Below, one piece after another: positions 7,199-15,723 of a stretch of 19,668 bases of DNA. The notes beneath the pieces are model-generated. The model was given only the letters and a program-made list of their open reading frames with translations, searched no databases and was not told where the DNA came from. Position 1 is the first letter of the stretch, and the number at the start of each line of letters is the position of its first letter. The translations under genes and the position numbers were made by a program. Location: positions 1-19,668 of the forward strand of contig CAADWP010000060.1 in the NCBI GenBank assembly GCA_900752785.1, in the 5' to 3' direction. The stretch comes from an uncultured Ruminococcus sp. Its GTDB lineage: Bacteria > Bacillota > Clostridia > Oscillospirales > Ruminococcaceae.

Positions 7199-8150
7199 TT
7201 TCTTCATCCTTTTTTTCACAGTCGGCGCGTCTTACCCTATATTGTATATCCTCGAGAAGCTTTCTGTTGGCGGCTATAGTATCACCGAGCAGTCCGAGTG
7301 TAACGGTCTGGAAGCCCATCATGAGGAAAATTGCCGTAAGTATAAGAGATTGTACGTGACCGCTGCCTTCGCCCATTCCGAGAAGTATCAGGAAACGAAC
7401 GCCCAAAGCTCCTCCAAGAAGCATGAATATCAGTCCGAGCGTCATAAAAAATTTAAGAGGCTTGTACATTACAAATGATCGGACAATGACGGTCGAAGAA
7501 CGCTTCATATACCTCCACATACTTGAAAACAGCCTTGACGGGCGCGTTTCAGGGTTTGTCCTTATCGGAACGGAGGTCATGGCAATTTTATTGTTGCCTG
7601 CCTGAATTATAGTTTCAAGAGTATAGGTATACTCGTTTACTACATTGAGCCGCAGCGCCGCTTCTCTCGAGTAAGCTCTGAATCCACTTGGAGCGTCGGG
7701 AATATCGGTTCCTGAGGCAGCACGAACCACCCAGCTTCCGAGATGCTGAAACTTTTTCTTTTTCCATGAAAAATGCTCAGTTTGGTCGATCGGACGTTCA
7801 CCGATAACTATATCGGCTTTTTCGTCCAGTATAGGACGGACTATCTTTTCAATATCCGCGCCGCAATATTGATTGTCGGCGTCGGTATTTACGATTATAT
7901 CCGCACCGAGATGCAGACAAGCGTCGATACCTGCCATAAATCCCTTAGCTAAGCCTTTGTTCTGCTTAAAAGAGACAATATGATGAAATCCCAGTTCCTT
8001 TGCGCGCGCTACAGTATTATCCTTACTGCCGTCGTTGATTATGAGATATTCTATGGTATCTATGCCGTCGATATGACGAGGCAGATCGTTATAGGCAAGC
8101 TCCAGCGTTTCCTCCTCGTTATAACAGGGGATCTGAATAATAAGCTTCAT
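7182..8150 (-). CDS. DPM1/CsbB-like family 2 glycosyltransferase with two C-terminal membrane helices
   Basis: An inverting GT-A enzyme of 322 residues. It begins MKLIIQIPCYNEEETL, has the NDGSKDNT nucleotide-binding segment (39-46) and the metal-binding DAD at 90-92, followed by a DAPSGFRAY acceptor-loop motif. Two hydrophobic helices (about 233-256 and 267-290) anchor it, with a charged cytosolic tail. This is the architecture of polyprenyl-phosphate-hexose synthases such as GtrB, CsbB and DPM1, which charge undecaprenyl phosphate with one sugar for use outside the membrane. The start is uncertain: ATG 8150 matches the family start but is about 13 bases from AAAGG, while ATG 8162 overlaps the upstream stop as ATGA but has no usable ribosome binding site. 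Its stop overlaps the next GT4 gene. Confidence 0.9.
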   Translation of the reverse strand: MKLIIQIPCYNEEETLELAYNDLPRHIDGIDTIEYLIINDGSKDNTVARAKELGFHHIVSFKQNKGLAKGFMAGIDACLHLGADIIVNTDADNQYCGADIEKIVRPILDEKADIVIGERPIDQTEHFSWKKKKFQHLGSWVVRAASGTDIPDAPSGFRAYSREAALRLNVVNEYTYTLETIIQAGNNKIAMTSVPIRTNPETRPSRLFSSMWRYMKRSSTVIVRSFVMYKPLKFFMTLGLIFMLLGGALGVRFLILLGMGEGSGHVQSLILTAIFLMMGFQTVTLGLLGDTIAANRKLLEDIQYRVRRADCEKKDEENEKEQ

Positions 8151-8158
8151 TTTTATAA

Positions 8159-10627
8159 TCATTCCTTTCCGAGAGTCGGTATGACTTCAAATTCAATTGA
8201 TTCAAGCGGAATCCCCACCATACGATTATCGTCGGGATTTGCGAAACGCGTATCCCAAAGCTCAGTTTCAAGCTCTATAAGATTTTCGCCGTCGTTTATA
8301 AGTTCCTCCGGAACTGTTACTTCTGCGCCTGAATTGATATTTGAGGAGTTGAATTCCGTTTCACCGGCTTTTATGCCGTTTATATAGACAGTAACGTCAA
8401 TTTCGGTCTTTCCGATTTTATCAAACGGTATTCCGCAGCCCAGATTTATCTTCATGCTGTAGTCGTCTGGACAAAGCTTCGTCATGATTTTAGTTTTTTC
8501 CTCAGCCGACCAGCAGAAGTTTCCCTCCACAGCCGAAAAGCCTGAGAAGTACTGATAATCCCTTTCAGCAGAATACCCAAGCTTATACTTTTCATAGGAA
8601 TAAACATAGATATTATCCTTGACCTGCCAAAATCGGTGAGGCATTATTTCATACTTATTTGAACGATTCAGATCATCCTCGGAGTGATTGACAATATTTC
8701 TATAGCATACAACGTATTCGTCGCCGAAAAGCTCCTTATTTGTAATGCGCAGAACTCGTGCGTACTTTTTACTTAGCTCCTCAAGCTGTTTTTCATTCTT
8801 GCTGTCCTCGGGGTACACATCAGCGTCTGTAAGAGCTTTCAGCGGCATCCAGAGTTTTGCAGCATAATCCACGTCAATAACAACGCAGCAATCGTCATAT
8901 ATTACATCGGTTACATCTTCAAGCACACTCCATTCCATGCGCGTGTCGTCTTTCTCATTCCGCAGGAACAAGGAATATGGAGAAATACAGATAAGACCTG
9001 CCGCAGCGGAGGGATAAATAACCTTTCTACCCAATCTGTCAAGAGTAAGCATTCCGAAAATAACAGCAATCGGCATAAACGGCGCAAGATAGCGCGAATA
9101 ATAATAGTAATGCTGAATATTCGGACGCAAAAATGCAGAATAAACAAGTATGCAATAAAAAAACGAAAGAAACATTACGAGTCTTGAATTTTTTTCGATA
9201 AAGAAACGCGGAGATTTTACCGCGAAAAAGAACGAAAGAGGAAGCACAACTATGCCGCCGGCAAAGAGAAATCCCAGTATAGAAGTGAACATACCGTACT
9301 TCCAAATACCATTGTAGGTTATGATAAACACAGGAGCAACCATGATCGCCGACATGAACAGCCTAAAAATCCGATTATCGGCAGCTCTTTTGTTTATCCC
9401 TTTTATGGCGGACTTTTCGGTTTTTTTCATAACTATGAGCACATACGCTGTTGAAACGGCTATGAGAACGGCGCTTACCGCAATTACGGCGGAAGTGATA
9501 TTGTTAACATTTATGCCTCCGACAAAAACACTGCCGTAATTATTCATAGTATACATGGGCTGAACCTGTCTCATCATGAAATAGCTCGCAAGATAACCTG
9601 CCGTTACGCCCGGAGTAAGTATTGCGTACTGCTTTTCACGGGTAAAGAAATACATTCCGCCGTATATCATGATGAAAAGTGGGAGCATTGTATAGATAGA
9701 AACATGATAACATCCAAAAACCGCTACGGGTATTACAGACAGCCATTTTTCCCTCGGACGCTCGTCGTCGGTAATAAAAAAGAGAAAGGCCGCAATAATG
9801 ACTGTAAGGAACATTTCAGTAAGCGAAGATTTTGCCACCCACAAAACTATCGGCGAAAGCGCAGTCATAATACAGGCACACAGGCTTGAAGCCTTTTTCA
9901 GTTTAAGGTTACGGCAGATAAAATATACCAGAAAAATCGTAAGTATGTAAAACACTGTTTCAATATCCAGCATATTTTCCATACCGAAAAGCTCTCCCCA
10001 CATGGCAAGCATCGAAGTATATGTGGGAATACCATGAATAATGCCCGATACCGGACTTATATTGCGGTCATAAACAGTATCAGGATAATCTTTACTTTGA
10101 ATATCGTACCCCCGACAATAATTTTTCACACCGTATTCAAAACTTAATTTCTGCTCATCAGTCTCAAGAAGATGATACTCCTCAAAGTCCTTTTGACGTG
10201 CATTGTCGTCATTCATAAAATATAAGGCTTGTACCTGATATACGCCTTGATCCTGCCCCATGCCGAATATCTCGTTTTTTACCGAAACAAATGGCAATGC
10301 GACAATGCAGACTATAATGGGTATAATAACGTCTTTAAGCGAAAGATCAAGTTCAATAAGCTTCCTCAGCTTCATTCCGTTTCTTCTGCGGACGGCGACC
10401 GCCACTCCCCCCAAAACGGCATTAAGTATCATTGACCCAAAAGCTGCCCTAAAAAGAGAGTACCTGTCAATAACAAACAGTCCCATGCTTACAAAAATAT
10501 AATTGAAAAAGAATAAAATAGTACCCATTACCGCCGCTTCGAGTACATTTCTTTTCCTGAACCACACAGCGGCAGTCCCCAAAGTAAACAAAAAGCCACA
10601 AATACATACTATCAAAAATATATTCAT
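8159..10627 (-). CDS. Large polytopic membrane protein, probable GT-C / YfhO-like glycosyltransferase
   Basis: An 822-residue protein with about a dozen hydrophobic segments in residues 1-565, then a soluble C-terminal part of about 250 residues. After the fourth helix, a large outer loop contains GMGQDQGVYQ with Asp126, in the place of the acidic catalytic motif of GT-C enzymes. A KSSLTEMF segment follows later, also GT-C-like. The soluble tail ends in a beta-rich stretch (VTVYINGIKAGE, then a run ending ENLIELE) that could be a carbohydrate-binding sandwich. I do not recognise a named family. Size and layout resemble B. subtilis YfhO, which uses a lipid-linked sugar made by CsbB, and a CsbB-like gene is directly downstream here. 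It could instead be a polymerase or ligase. The ATG lies 7 bases beyond the preceding gene stop. Confidence 0.8.
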   Translation of the reverse strand: MNIFLIVCICGFLFTLGTAAVWFRKRNVLEAAVMGTILFFFNYIFVSMGLFVIDRYSLFRAAFGSMILNAVLGGVAVAVRRRNGMKLRKLIELDLSLKDVIIPIIVCIVALPFVSVKNEIFGMGQDQGVYQVQALYFMNDDNARQKDFEEYHLLETDEQKLSFEYGVKNYCRGYDIQSKDYPDTVYDRNISPVSGIIHGIPTYTSMLAMWGELFGMENMLDIETVFYILTIFLVYFICRNLKLKKASSLCACIMTALSPIVLWVAKSSLTEMFLTVIIAAFLFFITDDERPREKWLSVIPVAVFGCYHVSIYTMLPLFIMIYGGMYFFTREKQYAILTPGVTAGYLASYFMMRQVQPMYTMNNYGSVFVGGINVNNITSAVIAVSAVLIAVSTAYVLIVMKKTEKSAIKGINKRAADNRIFRLFMSAIMVAPVFIITYNGIWKYGMFTSILGFLFAGGIVVLPLSFFFAVKSPRFFIEKNSRLVMFLSFFYCILVYSAFLRPNIQHYYYYSRYLAPFMPIAVIFGMLTLDRLGRKVIYPSAAAGLICISPYSLFLRNEKDDTRMEWSVLEDVTDVIYDDCCVVIDVDYAAKLWMPLKALTDADVYPEDSKNEKQLEELSKKYARVLRITNKELFGDEYVVCYRNIVNHSEDDLNRSNKYEIMPHRFWQVKDNIYVYSYEKYKLGYSAERDYQYFSGFSAVEGNFCWSAEEKTKIMTKLCPDDYSMKINLGCGIPFDKIGKTEIDVTVYINGIKAGETEFNSSNINSGAEVTVPEELINDGENLIELETELWDTRFANPDDNRMVGIPLESIEFEVIPTLGKE

Positions 10628-10634
10628 GTTTTAT

Positions 10635-11828
10635 TCATGCCCTTTCTGAAATTTTGTCGATAAGCTTTTGGAAATTGTCGATAATAACATCCCAACGGTA
10701 ATTTTTCTCAATGTATCTCGCAGCATTTTTACAAAGCATGGAATACTCTTTATCATGAGTGAAAATGTAATCAATGATCCCCTCGAACTCAAAATAATTC
10801 ATATAGTAAAGTCCGCCGTTGCTCTTTGTACAATGACCTTTAAGAACTTCGCATACGCCGTTGACTATAACAGGCACGGAAAGGGTCATAGCCTCCAGAA
10901 CGGAAATCGAAAGGCTCTCAAATTTGGATGGCAGAACAAGCGCCTTTGCAGCCGAAATTCCGCTGAATTTATCCTCCTCGCTGACGAAGCCAAGACTGAT
11001 TATGTCCTGATGCTTCGGTATTTCGCATACTGCCTTACCCATAAGCACAAGTTTTAAGGAACTGTCAGGCCGGCGTTTTTTATATTCCATAAAATATTTA
11101 AATAACGTCGGGCAATCTTTACCCTCGTCAATTCGTCCAACATAAACGATGTAGTTTTCAGTAATTCCGAATTTTCGGCGAAATGCTTCTCCGTCAGGCT
11201 CGCATGGAACTTCAACTCCCGTTCCCATTACGCGGCAGTCGATTTCTTTCGTTTCCGGAAATAAATCCTGCACAAGAGCTTTTTCTTCATCGGTAAGGAA
11301 AACATACGCCTTCGGCATTGGAAAAAGCCATTCAAAGAGCTTGAAGCGTATAAACGGTTCTTCATGAGCAGTCGGAATAAATATTGATTTTTCAGCAACT
11401 TCCGGCATTCCCATAACGGTGAGATAGTAGAGATATGTCACGAAAATAAAAGCGTCATAGTCGTCTTTATGCTCTCTGATATAATCCACCGCCGATGGGC
11501 AGTAGGGCCCCTGCTTATCGAACCATACCTGCTCCGCAGCTTCATCACGATCTCCTTCCGAAACGCGGCTTAGATACGAAGCATTATACTCGTTAAAATC
11601 TTTGGCGCGCGGCTTTTCAACTGTAAACCGCCTTACATGAACTCCGTTTATATCCTCCTCGTCGGCGGTATATCGGTTCGCCCAGTCGGTGTAATCCATT
11701 GCTTTCGTTGTGATGACTTCAACCTCAAATGCGTCGGTAAGACGCTCCGCAATGAGTCTTGTGTAATATTCCGAACCGCCGTTGACTTCAAGCCCGTACC
11801 GCTGATTGACCAATGCAATTTTTTTCAT
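10635..11828 (-). CDS. GT4 family glycosyltransferase (paralogue of the next gene upstream)
   Basis: A 397-residue cytoplasmic GT-B enzyme. The N-terminal acceptor domain includes YGLEVNGGSEYYTRLIAE; the donor domain has VGRIDEGKD (230-238) and the E-x7-E pair E304/E312 in a SKFESLSISVLEAM segment. It closely matches the upstream enzyme throughout: IPTAHEE versus IPCFHDE, GRIDEGK versus GRKDEGK, and SNGGLYYMNYFEFEG versus SNGGLYFGNYFEFEG. Tandem duplication with divergence is the simple explanation. The start is ATG 11828, preceded by GGAGAG with 7-base spacing; a longer frame would need a TTG at 11843. Four bases separate it from the upstream stop. Donor and acceptor are unknown. Confidence 0.92.
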   Translation of the reverse strand: MKKIALVNQRYGLEVNGGSEYYTRLIAERLTDAFEVEVITTKAMDYTDWANRYTADEEDINGVHVRRFTVEKPRAKDFNEYNASYLSRVSEGDRDEAAEQVWFDKQGPYCPSAVDYIREHKDDYDAFIFVTYLYYLTVMGMPEVAEKSIFIPTAHEEPFIRFKLFEWLFPMPKAYVFLTDEEKALVQDLFPETKEIDCRVMGTGVEVPCEPDGEAFRRKFGITENYIVYVGRIDEGKDCPTLFKYFMEYKKRRPDSSLKLVLMGKAVCEIPKHQDIISLGFVSEEDKFSGISAAKALVLPSKFESLSISVLEAMTLSVPVIVNGVCEVLKGHCTKSNGGLYYMNYFEFEGIIDYIFTHDKEYSMLCKNAARYIEKNYRWDVIIDNFQKLIDKISERA

Positions 11829-11832
11829 TACT

Positions 11833-13035
11833 TCACTCTCCAAGAATATCCCCGAAAAATTTCTTGTACTTTTCCACTATAACGTCCCAATCAAAATGAG
11901 TTCTCACGTAATCTCTGCCGTTACTGCCCATGCGCCATGCAGTATTTTTATGTGCAAGCATATAATCGGCACAGCCCTCAAACTCAAAATAATTTCCAAA
12001 ATAAAGACCTCCGTTTGATTCCAATACAAAATTTCTCGTAACGGAGCATTCCTCGTGAACGAGAACAGGGCGTCCGCATAGCCAGCTTTCCATGATAACA
12101 AGAGAAAAGCTCTCGTTTTTCGAGGGCTGACAAAGAAATTCCGCAGCTCCCAGCGCATTATATTTATCCTGACGGTCAACGAAACCGAGGTCGAGTATCC
12201 TTCCGTTTTTCACAAGCTCCCCGGGCAGGTCGATGCTGCCTCCGCCGATAAGCACAAGCCTAAGATCGGTTTCGCGCCGCTTTATGTATTCGGCAAAATA
12301 CTTAACAAGCGTATGAACATTCTTGCCCTCGTCCTTGCGTCCGGCATAAAGAACGAACTTTTCCCCTATGCCGTATTTTTGGCGAAAATCCGCAGGATCT
12401 GAGACAATATCCGTATCCATTCCGATCCCCATTGTAATAGTCTTTACGCCGCGTTCTGAAAACCGATAAAGCTTTTCCGCAAGTTCAGCTTCGGGCTGAG
12501 CGTTGAATATCATGCCTGCCGCAGTAGGAAATATCTCGCGAAAACGGCTGAGATAGGCATAGGCTTCGTCATGAAAGCAGGGAATCATCACCGACTTTTC
12601 AGGGCATATTTTAAGTCCGTTATAGGTAGTTCCGAACATATAAGGAATAAACACGAACAGCGAATAATCCTCGCTGTGCTGCTCCATAAAAGCGTACAAA
12701 TCGGGGCTGTTTACCATTTCGGCAAGAAAAACGTCCTCCTCCTCAGGAGTTATCGGAATATTGCTCATAAGCTTTGCGTTCACTGCGTCAAATGCCGCCG
12801 CATCGCGCTTTCTCGCCTTAAATCTGCGTATCGGGATTCCGTTCGCCGTTCTGTCCTCGCCCTCTTTATAGTAATTTTCGCTCCAGTCCGCGCCGAATTC
12901 TTTAACGCAGGTAGTGAGTATCTCCACGGGAACTCCTGCATAATGAAGATGCGAAGCTGCCTCGCGAAGCTCCATTTCCGCTCCTCCGGGAATCCCGTCG
13001 GCATACCATGGAATAACAAATCCTATTTTTTTCAT
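11833..13035 (-). CDS. GT4 family glycosyltransferase (paralogue of the next gene downstream)
   Basis: A 400-residue GT-B enzyme beginning MKKIGFVIPWYADGIPGGAE. The donor domain has YAGRKDEGKN (230-239) and the catalytic E-x7-E pair E308/E316 in SKNESFSLVIMES. A conserved NYFEFEG near 348-354 is shared with its downstream paralogue. The ATG at 13035 overlaps the preceding stop as ATGA and has AAAGG six bases before it. Presumed role: adding one sugar type to the growing lipid-linked polymer in the cytoplasm. The paralogue pair may act on alternating linkages, as pairs of GT4 enzymes do in ABC-exported O-antigens, but specificity cannot be read from sequence. Confidence 0.92.
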   Translation of the reverse strand: MKKIGFVIPWYADGIPGGAEMELREAASHLHYAGVPVEILTTCVKEFGADWSENYYKEGEDRTANGIPIRRFKARKRDAAAFDAVNAKLMSNIPITPEEEDVFLAEMVNSPDLYAFMEQHSEDYSLFVFIPYMFGTTYNGLKICPEKSVMIPCFHDEAYAYLSRFREIFPTAAGMIFNAQPEAELAEKLYRFSERGVKTITMGIGMDTDIVSDPADFRQKYGIGEKFVLYAGRKDEGKNVHTLVKYFAEYIKRRETDLRLVLIGGGSIDLPGELVKNGRILDLGFVDRQDKYNALGAAEFLCQPSKNESFSLVIMESWLCGRPVLVHEECSVTRNFVLESNGGLYFGNYFEFEGCADYMLAHKNTAWRMGSNGRDYVRTHFDWDVIVEKYKKFFGDILGE

Positions 13036-14117
13036 TTTATACCTTTCTTTTTATCTATAAAACCTCTGAGCTGTTCTTCAAATACGCCCATTATTTTTTC
13101 ATAAGAGAAATCCTCAAGACGGCTGCGCTGCCCCTCGATAATATGGCTGCGCAGAGCCTTATCCCGAACTATGCGGTCAATAACGCCCGCTGCAAATGCC
13201 GGATCGCTGTCAGGAAGAAGTATCCCGCTGCCGCCCATTGTATCGGGAAGCGCGCTCGAAGCGAGAGCAATTACCGGCACATCAAAAAACATTGCCTCAA
13301 CGACGGGAACACAGAATCCCTCATGCGCGCTCATGCAGACAAATACGTCTGCAAGACGGTAATATGCAAGTATTTCGCTGAATTTTATATGTCCTGTAAA
13401 TATAACATCATCCTCAAGTCCAAGAGCGGCAGCATACTTTCTGAGCCTCTCAAAATAGTTCTCCATTCCCGAATACGAACCTACAAGAATAAGCCTTGAA
13501 TCGGGATTCAGCCGTTTATAGCAGTAAAAAGCGCGTATAACGTCCTCCTGCTTCTTGTTGGGAGAAATTCTTCCCACAAAAACTAAATTTGTTTTTCCGT
13601 CAGAATATTTCTTTACGGTCATCTCGTCCGGCGATTGTTTATAATCATCAAAACGAATAAGTATCGGTCGCACGTCAATGAGACATTTATAGCCCATCTT
13701 CAGCAGGTCTTCACGGTTATAAGAGGAAACAGCCATACAATAATCCACTTTATCACTAAGAAATTTTACGCCTTCGTAGCCATATTCCGAGAGGGCCGCA
13801 GCAGAATTGCTGTAGGGACGAAAAAACTCCGCAGGCGTTATATTGTGATATATCATTATCTTTCGGCACTTCATTTCAGAAAATCGAAAGGTCAGGTCAG
13901 TACCGGTCGATTTATGATAAAGGATAACATCGTCAGCGGCAAGATTTTTCAGCTTGTCCACATTTTTGGCAGAATCCGCAGGCAGCCGCTTGTCAATATT
14001 TTCAGCGTAAACCTCGGATCTAAAACCCATTCGGGCAATAGCCTCCTTTAAAGCGAGGGTATCGTTGCCGATAGCGTCCCCGAAGGAAAGGGTAGGCAAA
14101 AGCTGTATAACTCTCAT
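13032..14117 (-). CDS. GT4 family glycosyltransferase
   Basis: A 361-residue retaining GT-B enzyme. The N-terminus is MRVIQLLPTLSFGDAIGND, an IYHNITPAEFF segment is at 89-99, VFVGRISPNKKQ begins the donor domain at about 179, and the classic E266-x7-E274 pair lies in SAHEGFCVPVVEAM followed by DVPVIA. The IYHNITPAEFF segment resembles mannosyl- and other hexosyltransferases of O-antigen-like loci exported by ABC transporters, but the donor is not proven. The ATG overlaps the coiled-coil gene stop by four bases (ATGA), with AAAGG upstream. It is the first glycosyltransferase after the export and capping genes, so it may act early in assembly. Confidence 0.92.
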   Translation of the reverse strand: MRVIQLLPTLSFGDAIGNDTLALKEAIARMGFRSEVYAENIDKRLPADSAKNVDKLKNLAADDVILYHKSTGTDLTFRFSEMKCRKIMIYHNITPAEFFRPYSNSAAALSEYGYEGVKFLSDKVDYCMAVSSYNREDLLKMGYKCLIDVRPILIRFDDYKQSPDEMTVKKYSDGKTNLVFVGRISPNKKQEDVIRAFYCYKRLNPDSRLILVGSYSGMENYFERLRKYAAALGLEDDVIFTGHIKFSEILAYYRLADVFVCMSAHEGFCVPVVEAMFFDVPVIALASSALPDTMGGSGILLPDSDPAFAAGVIDRIVRDKALRSHIIEGQRSRLEDFSYEKIMGVFEEQLRGFIDKKKGIK

Positions 14118-14617
14118 TGTTCCCGAACCTTTCCAAGCTCCTCGCGAAGAGCGGTATTTTCCTGTTCAAGTCTTTCAAGCCTTAAAATAAGCTCCTTCTG
14201 TGAAAGCTCAATAATTTCTACCCTATCTGCAATATTTTCGTCTTTTTCTAAATTTTCCGAATCGGCAGCCGCATTTACAAGGCAATTCAACGCCTTTACA
14301 GTATTTGCGTTTACATCGTTCTGTTCAAAAACCACCGGCTCTACATAAAATTTCACAAGCTTACGGATAACCTTCTTGAAAAAAACTTTTATGGGATTTC
14401 CGCCGAGATTCTTATATGGCTGGATATAGTAATGGGCGTTTAGATAGCGCATAGCTTCGCTGGCAGCTTCAAGGGAAGCTCCGCTCACGTCGGTTGCCGA
14501 ATGAAAAGGAACGTCCTCAAAGCTAAGCATATCCGAGGTCAGCCCCTGTTCCTTTATATTCTGTCTGATTTGCGCCATTATGGCTTCTATATTGATTTCA
14601 TCCTTAACGTTTTCCAT
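14114..14617 (-). CDS. Small coiled-coil protein with basic amphipathic helix, partner of the methyltransferase
   Basis: A 167-residue protein of no named family that I recognise. Residues 1-22 are helical (INIEAIMAQIRQNIKEQG), and 75-93 form a basic, aromatic amphipathic stretch (KVFFKKVIRKLVKFYVEP) suited to lying on the membrane surface. The tail from about 128 to 167 is a strong predicted coiled coil with Leu/Ile heptads (ELILRLERLEQENTALREEL). There is no signal peptide or transmembrane segment. ATG 14617 is chosen because AGGA is about 6 bases upstream; ATG 14632 overlaps the methyltransferase stop but has no ribosome binding site. Its place between a coiled-coil methyltransferase and the glycosyltransferases suggests a scaffold or chain-length ruler, an inference by analogy with the coiled coil of WbdD. 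Confidence 0.8.
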   Translation of the reverse strand: MENVKDEINIEAIMAQIRQNIKEQGLTSDMLSFEDVPFHSATDVSGASLEAASEAMRYLNAHYYIQPYKNLGGNPIKVFFKKVIRKLVKFYVEPVVFEQNDVNANTVKALNCLVNAAADSENLEKDENIADRVEIIELSQKELILRLERLEQENTALREELGKVREQ

Positions 14618-14628
14618 TTTTTGTCCTT

Positions 14629-15723
14629 TCATTTTACGGCTATGATCGCATAGTCCTGGCTGCCGTAAAGCAGCTCCGATACCTTGTACATAGACTCGTT
14701 GAACTCCTCCGCGCCCTCAACTTTCAGTTCGGGAATAGCAAAGGGCGGTTTGCTGCTTTCGGTGTAAATTATTTCTATATGCTCGAATCCCGCCTTTTCA
14801 AGGCAGTATTTCATTGTCATAGGATGCACAGGCTTAACATGGGAGGGATCTATATAAAAAGCGTTGGTATAAATTGCCAAAGAAGTCGGATTAGGAGTTT
14901 CAATAACGATACATCCGCCCTTAGGGAGTTTTTCATATGCCGTATCGCATATATTTACGATCTGATGAATTTTCAGATGCTCAACTACCTGACCGAGAAA
15001 AATACCGTCAACTTCTCCGCACTGAGCAAGATATTCCGCACCGTCTCCGCATACGGCATTCAGCTGCTTCATATTGCAGTAATCCACATAAGGCTCGTAG
15101 ATATCAACGCCCTTTGCATTTATTCCGTTATCTTTCATCAGCGATAAAAATTCCCCTCGACCGCAGCCGATATCAAGAACATTTTTCTTGTCCTTAAAAT
15201 AAGGAAGATATATCTCCTGAGCTTTTTTTATGCTGTCTATCGAACCGCGAAAACGATTTTCAAAATCAAAATAGTCGATACATTCATAATCTGCGGAACC
15301 GCCCTCAGACTTGACCGTTACAGATGCAGGCGCGTTCTGTTCTGCATTTTTTGCCGCTGCACCGTTTTTCTCAATACGGTTGAGTTTAAGCCGTACAAGC
15401 TCAACGTCCGCGCTGAGAGTTTCAAGAGCGCTGTTGTTGTTGCGGAGATTGACACAGGCTGATTCAAAGTCGTTTCTTAACGCCGGCACCGAGCCGCCAA
15501 TACAGCCAACGATCTCATCTATCTTTCTTTTAAGCGCCTCTGTTTCAGCAGTAAGCGTACCGATCATTTCACGGCACTGCGCTATCTCGGCGGCATTGCT
15601 TTCAAGATCTGAGTTTACCGCCTCAAAGCCTTGTAAAATGCTTAAAAAAAGTTTGTTTTTAAGCATTCCTTTAACGCCCATTTGGGATTTGAAATTATTT
15701 ATAAACATAGTTATATTATTCAT
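14629..15723 (-). CDS. SAM-dependent methyltransferase with N-terminal coiled coil, putative glycan cap enzyme
   Basis: A 364-residue protein. Residues about 34-119 are heptad-rich coiled coil, 120-145 is an Ala/Asn/Ser-rich linker, and 150-364 is a class I methyltransferase. The domain has FRGSIDSIKKAQEIYLPYF ahead of motif I VLDIGCGRGEF (182-192), then VDIYEPY and GIFLGQVVEHL. It should transfer a methyl group from SAM, most plausibly to the non-reducing end of the lipid-linked glycan, as WbdD and related O-antigen terminators do. Unlike WbdD it has no kinase domain, and the coiled coil is at the N-terminus. ATG 15723 overlaps the wzt stop (ATGA) and has GGAAG 8 bases before it; TTG 15738 is an alternative. 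Small-molecule or protein methylation cannot be excluded. Confidence 0.88.
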   Translation of the reverse strand: MNNITMFINNFKSQMGVKGMLKNKLFLSILQGFEAVNSDLESNAAEIAQCREMIGTLTAETEALKRKIDEIVGCIGGSVPALRNDFESACVNLRNNNSALETLSADVELVRLKLNRIEKNGAAAKNAEQNAPASVTVKSEGGSADYECIDYFDFENRFRGSIDSIKKAQEIYLPYFKDKKNVLDIGCGRGEFLSLMKDNGINAKGVDIYEPYVDYCNMKQLNAVCGDGAEYLAQCGEVDGIFLGQVVEHLKIHQIVNICDTAYEKLPKGGCIVIETPNPTSLAIYTNAFYIDPSHVKPVHPMTMKYCLEKAGFEHIEIIYTESSKPPFAIPELKVEGAEEFNESMYKVSELLYGSQDYAIIAVK

